Shown piece after piece: positions 1-9,912 of a stretch of 64,000 nucleotides of DNA. The DNA lies in contig CALNVZ010003433.1 in NCBI GenBank assembly GCA_940671915.1, positions 29,225,840 through 29,289,839 of the forward strand, read 5' to 3'. The DNA is from Paracentrotus lividus. Its lineage: Eukaryota > Echinodermata > Echinoidea > Camarodonta > Echinidae. Below the pieces are notes generated by a model. It was not told the origin of the DNA and made no database searches. It was given only the letters and a program-made list of their open reading frames with translations. A program made the translations under genes and the position numbers. Numbering within the stretch: the first letter of the stretch is position 1; each line of letters opens with the position of its first letter.

Positions 1-137
1 ATATATATATATATACAGTATGTATATATATATATATATATAGTATATATATATATATATATATTTATTTATTTTTTTTTTTTTTTTTTTTTATTTATTT
101 ATTTATTTTATTTATTTTTTTTTTTTTGGGGGGGGGT
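1..137. repeat. Low-complexity AT, T and G tracts
   Basis: (AT)n with short interruptions, then long T and TTTA runs, ending in a G run. From there to 720 nothing recognisable is present. Confidence 0.9.
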
Positions 138-724
138 CTATATCAACGATCTCGCTTAGATTGGGAGCGGCATATTGGTAATTGGGATTGTAATCTAATA
201 TGATTATTTAGAAATCAATAGTAGTGATTGAAATAAATTTCTTAGTCTCATCTTTATACTTCTCCCTAATTACCATTTAGATTTCTAACTTAAGAAATGT
301 AAAGTGTTGGTGAGCACAAAAGTTAGACCTATCTGTAAAACAGGTTATGGCCGAAGCAGCTATGAAAAACCTTCCTTCTATATATAAAAAGACCATTAAT
401 TGTTCAAACTCCCATGGAACATAACTCTAATAATGGCCATTACCATCTAATTACAAATATTTTTCATGTGATTCATCAAAGTTACTGCTCAGGAATCGGA
501 AAAGACTTCGTTTTTGGTTATCGCCCTCAGCTTGGGGTTGGTCTATTACAACTTCGATATTGTCGAGTCCATCTGTGCTCTGAGAAACAAAAAAGGAAGA
601 GTAATATTTATTTATAATCGACTTTTAAAGAGAACAATAATTGATAAGTAATTCATATTGAATAAAATATATAGATAATAAGGAAATTTAGCTATTGCGA
701 CGCGTATTTTAGTAATCTCTCCAT

Positions 725-950
725 GGTATTTGTGCCAAAAAACCATAGGAAATCCTATGGTATTTTGGCTGTATGGTACTGCTCTATGGTATTTTGTGTG
801 GTATTTGTGCCACAAAACCATAGGAAATCCTATGGTATTTTGGCTGTATGGTACTGTTTTATGGTATTTTGTGTGGTATTTGTGCCAAAAAAACCATAGG
901 AAAATCCTGTGGTATTTTGTATGGTACCGTTGTGTGGTACCACACGATAT
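725..950. repeat. Three-copy 75-bp tandem repeat with internal palindromes
   Basis: GGTATTTGTGCC starts copies at 725, 800 and 875. Each unit holds the palindrome CCATAGGAAATCCTATGG (imperfect in the third copy) and TATGGTA words. A 124-codon frame through it is a by-product of the 75-bp period. Confidence 0.8.
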
Positions 951-1072
951 TTTTGTAAGGGATGCCCGCCCCCACCCGGGACTAAAAAGTTTTAAAATTC
1001 AAACATCCAATCCCCCCCCCCGCCTCGAGCAAAAAGGTACATCAAGTTTTTGTCACGTCACGCTGGCCGAGC

Positions 1073-1103
<31 letters not shown>

Positions 1104-1140
1104 GCGGTAAATTTTTCGCCCTTCGGCCATGAAGAAGGTA
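950..1140. repeat. Dispersed repeat with poly-G tract (copy 1)
   Basis: GAGCAAAAAGGTACATCAAG, CACGCTGGCCGAGCG, then 28 G (1073-1100), then CCCTTCGGCC. The same order of words is found at 9652-9912. Confidence 0.6.
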
Positions 1141-1550
1141 ATCATTTATCGGCCATATGGTACGGTTTAATATGTCAAGCGGGTTAGCCCTTCATCATTT
1201 TGAACCTTTTTTTTTATTATTATTATTTTATTTTGAAGGTCTTAAGGGGGGGGGCGTTCGCACCATCTGCACCCCCCCCCCCTTCCCCCTGGCGACGGAC
1301 ATGCATTATACCACTCGGCAATGATTGCTGATTCCGAATCGAGAATGGTTTAAATTGATAAACCCATGGACCTTGGTCATACGTCCATGATAAACCATTC
1401 AATATGCTCACTGCTCAAGTTATGCCGCTCATTGTCAATTTGATGCGCCCTCTTGTGTCGAAGGCCCAAGTAATGATGGGGGGGGGGGAAATATCACATC
1501 CCAGCTGTTACTTTCATTCTATTAATTTTGCATCGTTCCGTATTACGTAC

Positions 1551-1679
1551 CTTCTCTAAATCAGATAATTTAGGATCCACTGGATCGGGATCGGGATTTC
1601 TGCATGTCTCACAACAACAGAAGAAACAACAGCAACAGAAGCAACAACCTGTTACGATGCAACAGAGGGTTAACGTGAT
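1551..1679 (-). CDS. Second CSP-type exon: cysteine string (paralogue of DNAJC5 exon 5)
   Basis: 129 bp, 43 codons, phase 0/0. Acceptor is ttgacag|ATC and donor AAG|gtacgt. It starts with IT, as does DNAJC5 exon 5, and then carries 12 cysteines in about 21 residues (CC..., GCCFCCCCFFCCCETC). An acidic/proline tail follows: RNPDPDPVDPKLSDLEK. There is no ATG, so a simple ORF search misses it. If the donor is not used, reading continues about 20 codons to a TGA. Identity rests on the cysteine pattern, phase, strand and order after the exon at 7125-7274. The next exon would lie outside the window. Confidence 0.75.
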
Positions 1680-1914
1680 CTGTCAATGGACAAGATAATA
1701 CATCCACATAAACAACTGTACTGACATCAAAACAACGTTACCGAGATGACAATGATAATTGCAATTTAGTAAATGATTGACCTGATATAATAATGATTAT
1801 GATAATCTTAACAATATCAACAATAACATCGAAAATAATGTTAATAGGGGTATGGGAATTCATCTAAACACAAACGGCCTTCAGGATAATTTTAAAGGAA
1901 AAAAACCGGATAGG

Positions 1915-2894
1915 GTACGTGCAGGTAATATGGGCCAGCAGGTAATATGGGCCACCTGAAGCAAATCATGTCGTGACCGTCGACCGGTGACATGTGACCG
2001 GTGTGAGCACCATAATGTTGTTCATAATGAACTGTATACGAAAATATATCGTCGTGAGAGCATCTGATGCCGAAATTTCTCTGAGAAAATTGCTGAAAAC
2101 CAACAAGGTAGGTAAAACTTACGACATTTTTTTACCCTGATGTAAAATTTGATATTTCACAGAATGTGATGGTGAAAGAGTGTTTGAGGGGGTAACCTCA
2201 ATTGTTTTGTATATTTAATAAGCTTATAGTGTCATTTTGATCATACTAGCGTGTACAGGTCAATTTGTTGTAGTGAAGGGGTGCAATGTGGCATCGAATG
2301 CTTGCCTGACACAGCAACATTAGTGCAGGTAATATGGGCCATCCAAAATGGCGGAAATGATTCTGGTACTTAGTATTGGGATGCCAAGGTATCAATCTCT
2401 TTGCTACGATTTTTTGGGGTATATTCACACCATATAATTAATATAAATAACTTATCGTAGGCCTATATTGACTTGTATAATGAAAATAATATTTAAATAA
2501 TATTTAAAAAGAAATAATATACAATACAAAAGAATGAAATATATAGTCAAAGTATTACTGAAGGGTTCTTATAATTTCAAATGATATCTTAAAGTTAATG
2601 ATTTTCAACATTTATAAGCCAAATTCCAGACATGATAGAGTCATGTAGTTTTTAAAACATGCATTAAATACATGTGCCCATATTACCTGCACATGCAGGT
2701 AATATGGGCACTTTGGTAATGACGTCAACATTTGAATATTGCAGACAGAAGGGTTGGTGATAATTGTTTTTCTTCACAATAAAAGTTAGAGCAGTAGTTA
2801 TTGATTCATATAACAAAGATTAGACCGTGTGTCATTTTGTAATTTTATGCAAATTAGGAAATGAGCTTAGGGGGCCATATTACCTTGCATGTAC
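1915..2894. mobile_element. TIR element with repeated GCAGGTAATATGGGC motifs
   Basis: GTACGTGCAGGTAATATGGG opens it, and GTACATGCAAGGTAATATGG reads inward from the right end. The 15-mer GCAGGTAATATGGGC recurs at 1921, 1938, 2325 and 2695, and inverted at 2676-2690. The copies at 2676 and 2695 stand head to head, as if one element ends and a 200-bp second one begins. No coding capacity. Confidence 0.6.
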
Positions 2895-3088
2895 CTAATT
2901 AATTCGCAAAATAACGAATGATAATGTTTCCCATTCCGAGAATATTTCCTTTAATGTTTACAAAACAAAACAAATTTAAAACAATTGCAAATGAAATATA
3001 ATGATATTTGTCCAAGCGCTTTTCTATGGATGAAGAGAGATTGAAGAGAGATAAAAGATTGAAATGGAATTGGTAGACGTGAGTTACA

Positions 3089-4247
3089 GGTGGTATCTCA
3101 CTTCGCGGAGACATCTCCGCGACGGATAAAAAGTATTAGAGACGTTCCGAAACTTTATTCCGTCGCGGAGACGTCTCGGACAGGTCTCCGCGACCATTCC
3201 AAAAACTGTCTCAAAGCAGTTTCGAAGAACCGTCAAAGTAGTTTCCGCGACTCATAAAACGTCTCGGAGACGTCTCTGCGTCGGAAAAAAAAACAATGAT
3301 CGTTTTTTCTATACGGCTATTATCAAGCAAAACGTTTTGGAGAAACGAAATGTTCGCCTTCTTTTTCTTTGGCTTCTCCTATTAAGACGCGCTTTTTCCA
3401 CAACATAAACTCGTAGCAATAATAATTAATAATAATAAACTATTGGATACCAGTTTGGGATATGAGGCAACATGAAAATAACCAAGGCTAATTCTGACAG
3501 TCGCAATGTCCTTTGGGTTTAGTCGGTTTTATAATTGCTGTAGTTTTTTATAATCGATTTTGATATTTTTTTTAGCATGATGTTAGTTAATTACTCCTTT
3601 CTAGCATATTAACCCCCCCTCCCCCCCCCCCAAAAAAAAAGTATTGTTGAGAAACTTTTGAAGCATATCTAGACAAATATTGTCAACAATGTTGCCATTT
3701 GTTATTTCATATGATTTTTCCAAAGACAATGTACAAATGCAGTAAAACCTTAATTGAAACCAATCAAATTTGTTCCCAATTTATTCCCAGTTGAAACCAA
3801 CAAGCTTTGCTTCCAATTTTTGGTATTTTCAAGGAAATTTTCAGGACGGGAAATTTGATTAAGATCAAGATGAAAATAATATATGAATGTACCAAATTTG
3901 AATAGTCATGATGTTTATAGCATTATTTGACTCATTTTAATTGGAGCTCAAAAAAGTATCCGAGACGTCTCTATTACTTTTTATCCGTCGCGGAGACGTC
4001 TCCGCGACAGAATATAAAATTTCTTCTCCGCGACGGATAAAAAGTATAAGAGACGTCTCCGATATCGCGGAGACGTCTCGGAGACGGATTTGGGACTACT
4101 TCAGACTTTTTTTTCATAAATTGGCGCGGAGACGTCTCGAAGACTTCTCGGCGATATTGGAGACGTCTCTAACACTTTTTTTTTCCGTCTCGGAGACAAA
4201 ATTTGCTATTCTGTCGCGGAGACGTCTCCGCGAAGTGTGATACCGCC
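3089..4247. mobile_element. Foldback element built from GAGACGTCTC palindromes
   Basis: The ends are GGTGGTATCTCACTTCGCGG and, from the right, GGCGGTATCACACTTCGCGG. Each subterminal arm (3089-3280 and 3950-4247) is packed with GGAGACGTCTCCGCGAC and related words, many of them perfect palindromes. The middle is AT-rich single-copy-looking DNA. The 99-codon frame at 3941-4240 is only repeat sequence. Confidence 0.7.
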
Positions 4248-4753
4248 CTAATTCATGGCGCTTCCAATTTTTTTAAGAACGGTACAAAAGAATAAACAGG
4301 TGCACTGTATCCTTTGGTAGCGACCTGTGATGCCGCCAGTTTCATAGGAAAATGAAAAGTAATTTGTGTTGAAAATAAATAATTGGGAATATTTTATATT
4401 TCATTCGATCACAATGCATGGATATTAAACACATGACGGAATTGGTATCAAAGCCCTATTATGTCATAAACTTGGGCGAAATATTATATGCTAATAGTTG
4501 TAAAATATGAAATACCTCAGAATTCGACAGTTTCTAAATCAACATTTTACACATTTCCACAAACATCCACAGTACAAAAAAAAATTAAGATTAGTTTGTT
4601 GGAATATATTCATTTGCGATGTTATATCTCACAGTGGCCACATGCGGCCAGTCGGGTAATTTCAAGCCATATTTCAAATAATATTGCAACATTTATTTTT
4701 GCTGTCCCCTGTAAAAGTGAGCGATATGGCTGCTAATACAATCCGACCAGAGG

Positions 4754-5725
4754 CGATCGATCGATCGATGTCATACAGGTCATGTCTGACCCTTTGTGAC
4801 CCTGTTGATGATGCTTTTCCAAATAGCTCTGTCTTGTGCCAGGCGATGAGCTGCAACTAGGGAGAGGCCTGTTAATTGTTTTATGCCATCTGTCCATCTC
4901 AGTTTCTGTCTGCCTTGTCTCCGACTACCTTCAATGCAACCTTGCATAACTATTTTTTCAATGTTATCATCCTGTCGTCTGCATATATGACCAAAATATT
5001 GCAATTTGCTACGATCTATCTTATTAACCACAGTAGGTTTTTACCTAATTTGGTTAAGTACGTATTCATTTGTCTTATGCTCCGTCCAGGATATTCTCAG
5101 CATCCTCCGCCAACACCACATCTCAAACGCTAATATTTTCTTCCTATCAGCCATTCCCACCGACCATGTCTCACATCCATACAATGCAATTGGGAAAACA
5201 AGCGTTTGCATAATGTGTATTTTAGTTTCTTTCGATATCCCTCTGTCCTTCCATATATCGCTTAAGGTTATACAGGATGATCTCGCCATGGCTAGCCTTC
5301 TCTTGATTTCTTGAGAACTTCCTCCTTTGTTGCTTATATATGAGCCAAGGAAGTTAAAAGATTCAACTTCTTCCACATTTTTTCCATCCACCGTCACCAC
5401 CTTGTTTGCATCTCCTCCGCAAATCATGACTTTGGTTTTCTTAACGAAGTCCTAACTCCTCGCTGCGTAACTTGACTCTGTCAATGAGATTCTGGAGTTC
5501 TTCTGCCGATCTCGCAATAAGTGTTGTATCATCAGCATATCTGAGATTGGTTATCTTTCTCCCACCAATAGATACACTACCTTCAGCTCCATCAAGTGCA
5601 CTTCTCATGATATATTCGGCGTATATGTTGAAAAGGTACGGTGAAAGAATACAGCCTTGACGAACGCCTTGTCCAATTTCAAACCATTCACTGTCACATA
5701 TCAATTCTAGTTGTAAACTTAAGAG
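4754..5725 (-). mobile_element. 5'-truncated RTE/BovB-like non-LTR retrotransposon fragment
   Basis: On the minus strand, three adjoining reading frames give the C-terminal part of an RTE-type reverse transcriptase: GVRQGCILSP, then NLRYADDTTL (catalytic YADD box), FNFLGSYI, LYGCETW, and LQYFGHICRR. A small deletion near 5445 shifts the frame, and an in-frame TAA stands at about 5041, so the copy is dead. The 3' end is followed by a (CGAT)4 tract (4754-4769), in line with the short tandem tails of RTE elements. The endonuclease and first part of RT are missing, as expected of 5' truncation. Confidence 0.88.
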
Positions 5726-5729
5726 ATAG

Positions 5730-7120
5730 AGGGCGCTACCATTCTACTCAAAGCGAACGCTCCCATTTACTTTTTCTGTTTTTGGACAGTTTTTCACTTT
5801 ATTTTCTTTATTGTGGCGAGCAACTACCCTTTCAAAGAAATGATCAATTTGATTGAGTACGTTCACTGTCTGAATTTTTCAGAAATAGGGATAACTTATT
5901 GCAAAGGGAAAAAAAAGTGCTGTCACTTGAATCAATTCGAAAGCCTGGTCAGAACATATTCCTGTACAATATGGCCAATTTTGAGCCCAGAACAGCTCAT
6001 GCGCTTCAAAGTCTTGCTCCTCAATGACGCATAATTATATTACAATTTAATGATCACACGGTTTTTAAAAGGTTGAATTCTCAGCTTTCCATTAATGGTA
6101 TATTTATTTCAATTGGTTAAAAAAAAGTCCTGTCACTTTGAACTATTATAAGAGATTTTTTTCTCGATTGGTCAATGTTTACGCAAATCACATGCATATC
6201 GCATAGAAAATAATGCGAACGGCGTCTTGGCGAGATCTCTTGGTTTAAAGCATCAATCTATGTAAAATACAGGTTCTGATTACAACTTCAGCACAATCAT
6301 GTTATAGGCTTTCCAAAATGTCTTTTTCCTCCATCTGGTCTGAAGCATCTACTAATTAAAACCATGAGAAAAGTTCATAAATTTCTTTCACCTCCACGCA
6401 GTATTTGTTCCATCACGGGACGGGCGATAACATTCGAATGCAGGGAAGTCTTCTTACGCGAGTTTTTGTTATTGCAGCCAGCTGTATAGATTTCTGCGCT
6501 TCTCAGCCGTATTTCCAACGTCACTTTGTTGCGTCTGGCCTCTTAGATAATGGACGCGCCTTGTTTAATTACGATTTAATGCCACACATTGGTATACGTT
6601 AACTTTACATTTTACATAGAGTAGAATTGATATGTCACCACTTTCAGTTCTCACGGTGGCTACTTGGCTACTTGGCTACTTGGCTGTCATATAGTGAACG
6701 AACGACCAGAGGCAGCGAAAAGTAATTATCACTGCAAAAGCATATTTCGTTTTGTAACTGGCCAGTAAGTTTGTAGTTAGGCAGAATCTTTTGTCTACAA
6801 TCTGCAAGAAAATTCAAATGAAACTCATGTCTGGCATATTTTATCCCTGCGGCATCAAAGTGGCTTTAAAGAGAATGAGTGATATGTTTCTCCATCTCTT
6901 TTACCTCCATGGTTTGACAACATAAATGGTTTATGCACATGATATGAATGTGTTTCAATTTGTTTAAAATTGATTTGTTTTCTATACGAGAATTGTCATT
7001 CGTATTCAGCGATATGAATACCGTGACAACAAACACACTGTAAAATATCGGTAAAAAGGGATCGTTTGCTGCTATGAATTTATTCAGAAAAAAAAAACAT
7101 ATTTGTATTAAAAAAAATTT
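5730..7120. other. No gene recognised
   Basis: AT-rich sequence. A three-copy 10-bp tandem (GGCTACTTGG) stands at about 6657-6688. Short frames are present but none resembles a known family or has splice-site support. Confidence 0.6.
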
Positions 7121-7124
7121 TTAC

Positions 7125-7274
7125 CTTGGAACATATGTTACTTTTTATAAAGCTAAAACAATGCTCATCATCTGTTTTTTCGGCTATGAAAAGACCTATT
7201 AAACCGTAGTCGTCGTAGATATGCCTCCTCCGCTCAGATCCCAAAACGTGATGGGCTCGCTTGATAGCCTCAAA
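7125..7274 (-). CDS. Second CSP-type exon: J-domain C-half and linker (paralogue of DNAJC5 exon 4)
   Basis: 150 bp, 50 codons, phase 0/0. Acceptor is attgcag|TTT and donor AAG|gtaaaa. It encodes FEAIKRAHHVLGSERRRHIY, then DDYGLIGLFIAEK. About 18 of the first 32 residues equal DNAJC5 exon 4, and the CSP-specific YG-x-x-G-x-x-I-A-E linker is kept; the last 18 residues diverge. There is no stop or frameshift. It lies 11.5 kb beyond the DNAJC5 stop exon on the same strand. No HPD exon was seen between 7.3 and 18.8 kb. It pairs with the cysteine-string exon at 1551-1679. It could be an alternative 3' module of DNAJC5 or part of a tandem duplicate gene. Confidence 0.8.
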
Positions 7275-7796
7275 CTGCAATGTAAGACAAAAGTCGACAA
7301 GAGTAAAATATAATTGATTGAAAATCGCTGCATCGGGTACGTGGTTCTAATACCCTCACTAGTCAAAACTTTGCAGCATAGCCGAAATATATGCATATTT
7401 TTTTATATTCTGAATATCGTGTTGTTATCTCATTCAAATGCTGTTGACTCCATTTCTGCAAAGATTCTATGCGCCTTTGCTAAGGAGGATGGGATCAGCA
7501 AGATTATGATAAAAAGTGTGAAAAAATCGAATGCTACAGAAAATGATAACATAATTATTTTGTAGAATGTGATGTTCCAGTATTATAAGTTTCATTTTAA
7601 AAAAATATTACTTACTCTACTAATTATCATGATTATGGCTATTCACTGTAAGAAATTGGCTATAATTTGATAATTTGGTGAAATAAAGTTGTATTAATAA
7701 AATCATTTCGATTCGTGATGATGATTATTACATTCATGTATATTAAGTAAAATAAGAGATTTGAAAAATAAAATCATTTTGAATTTGAATTGATAA

Positions 7797-9017
7797 TGTT
7801 AAAGGAGAATATGTTGCCCTTTAGAGCTGGTTGGCTTACTGCATGTGAATGCAGAAAAATCAAATAAGCACATCAGTGAAGATTTGGTAAAAATCGGATA
7901 AATGATAAGAAAGTTAAGGGCCTGTCCCACAGAAGGCGATCTTGTGCGACAAACTATGCGTTAGAACCTGCAAATGTGTCAGAATCGTGGTTGACCGAAG
8001 AATCATATGCGTATCTACGACTTGTCTACGATAGGCTCGACAACAACTTACTTCCACGCAAAACAATAGGCTAACATCCTGGTATCTCGATAAAAAATAG
8101 CCTCGACCTCCGGCATCTGTCCGGCGACGATTCTCGCGTCGCAGCTTAAATAGCAAATATGAAGTTTGCGCATGTGGCGATCCTTGCGAGACAAGGGACG
8201 AGTGTTTTTCTACTGATGGCGGCCTGTCGCTTCTGAAATAGTCTCTCAGTCGCGCATGATAATTTGGGTGTGAGTGATTTTTGAAAATTTCAAAAATTAG
8301 CGGCGACTGTATATCTGAATTGGAGGCGTCTGATTTTGGTGAATGTTCGTGGCGACAAAGGCCGTAGCGGCTTAAATTCATAGCTGTTAGGTTCAGCGAT
8401 GCGTGCAACGTACGCTGGAGCGGCGACAACCTACAATGGCGGCCGTGATACCGCTGTGCTAAACAAATTCTATCTGGAGACATTCTAACGATAGCACCTT
8501 GTCGCGACAAGGAAGACAGCAAGCGGTCATTGACTTACACCAAACTGACGTCGGCTATTGTGTAATTTGTTGAGAAACCACGGCGAACAAAATTTTGCTA
8601 CGTATTTGTTGCGACAGACGTGATAATTCCGATTTTATAGGCGATTGGACTGCGCATGGTTGGCGATGGGTACAAAAAGGTAGTTCGTAGGTTGTGCCAA
8701 CAACGATCGCCTTCTGTGGGACAGGCCTTTAGGAGTATTGAATGTTGAGATTTCTGATGAGATAGGAGATCTCCCATGGCAACGCGGTCACATACGATCT
8801 GTGATGTTTCAGGGAGAAGTCCCATACGGAGTGACGAATATATTCAAATGTCTTTTATTATTCTCATGATAGAACAGATTTTGTGTGCATGATTTCTTAT
8901 GTGTTTCATATATTTCATGTCAATCACATAAAATTCTATATTCTACTTTAGAATTGTAAAAGAGCGGACTTTAGTAAAAATTTTATGTGTACAATATAAA
9001 TATGGAAAGATTCTCCT
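7797..9017. mobile_element. MITE interrupted by a younger MITE
   Basis: The left end reads TTAAAGGAGAATATG and the right end complements to AGAGGAGAATCTTTCC. The interior (AAAAATCGG...GATAAGAAAGTTA, then after the insert AGGAGTATTGAATGTTGAG) reads as one element once the 812-bp insert at 7917-8728 is removed. This leaves about 409 bp. No coding capacity. Confidence 0.55.
7917..8728. mobile_element. 812-bp TIR element with TTA target duplication (PIF/Harbinger-like)
   Basis: Ends are AGGGCCTGTCCCACAGAAGG and, on the other strand, AGGCCTGTCCCACAGAAGG. Both are followed inward by CGATC. TTA flanks both sides (7914-7916 and 8729-8731). A 3-bp TWA target and G-rich ends suggest PIF/Harbinger; this class is inferred. 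The 202-codon frame inside has no transposase features. Confidence 0.75.
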
Positions 9018-9651
9018 CTGCATTACATCACACATCATGGTCTCGTTGCAAATTGGAGGATCTCCATATTTAGGTGATCTAAATCTAATGAATGCATATC
9101 TTTCTTATCATTGCTGATTTTTCTGAAAATTTTATTCAGTATATTTTTAGGTTTATCTCCTTCACTGAAGCCAATTTCTCTTGAGGGGATAATCCCTTTT
9201 AAGCTTTTTAATTACCTGGTGGATTATCGAAAAAAGGCACCCAAGTTAATCATCAATATTTTAAAATATACAGTGATGATAGTGAAATTTATATCACTGG
9301 AAGTGCAATTCATTACAATCTAATGATACCTCGTGCACCAATGACAACGCATCACTGAAGCCCCTGTTTCTTATTAAAGGTCTCTCAAAATTTTAAGTTC
9401 CTTTCAAGCTCCTTGAGAGGTTTGTTTAAAAGTGCCTAAAACAGAATAAGCAATTATTCTGAGTAAAGCATTCAAATGAATTTCTATAAATTGGCTTTGA
9501 TAAATGGGTTGGAAATGCCTAGTACTTATTTACCTGTCGAGCTTATCATCCAGGTAGTTTCATCGTGTTACAGCTCCACGAAAACCCAGAGCAACCTATA
9601 TAATAAGTAAGAAGCATGAAAGTGCACTATAATCAATTTTGCGGGACATTT

Positions 9652-9912
9652 CAGTGGCGGATCTAGGATTTCATTACAGGGGGCCCAAAATCGGAATGTC
9701 AGATTTTGGTACGACCCAATTTTTTTCCTCGTTACACGGGCGAGCCAAAAGGTACTCAAATTTTTTTATGTCACGCTGGCTGAGCGATAAGCGGGGGGGG
9801 GGGGGGGGTAGGTGTTAATTTTAATTTGTTGGGCCTTCGGCCTTCAAAGAGGTCGTTCTTTTCCTTTTCTTTTTTTTTTCGTGGGCCCCCCCCTGTATCG
9901 CGCGCCTGCATT
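9652..9912. repeat. Dispersed repeat with poly-G tract (copy 2)
   Basis: It opens with AGTGGCGGATCTAGGATT and contains GAGCCAAAAGGTACTCAA, CACGCTGGCTGAGCG, a G tract, GGGCCTTCGGCC, and ends with GCGCGCCTGCA. It is the fuller copy of the repeat seen at 950-1140. Confidence 0.6.

Noticed and set aside
725..950. CRISPR-like array
   Set aside because: The 75-bp units are contiguous tandem repeats with no unique spacers, and the genome is that of an animal.
730..1104. 124-codon frame with repeated MVFWLYGT
   Set aside because: Produced by the 75-bp tandem repeat and a poly-G tract.
3941..4240. 99-codon plus-strand frame rich in Arg and Ser
   Set aside because: It is translated palindromic repeat (GAGACGTCTC words) of the foldback element.
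7914..8522. 202-codon minus-strand frame
   Set aside because: It lies inside the 812-bp TIR element, begins in the terminal repeat and shows no transposase features.
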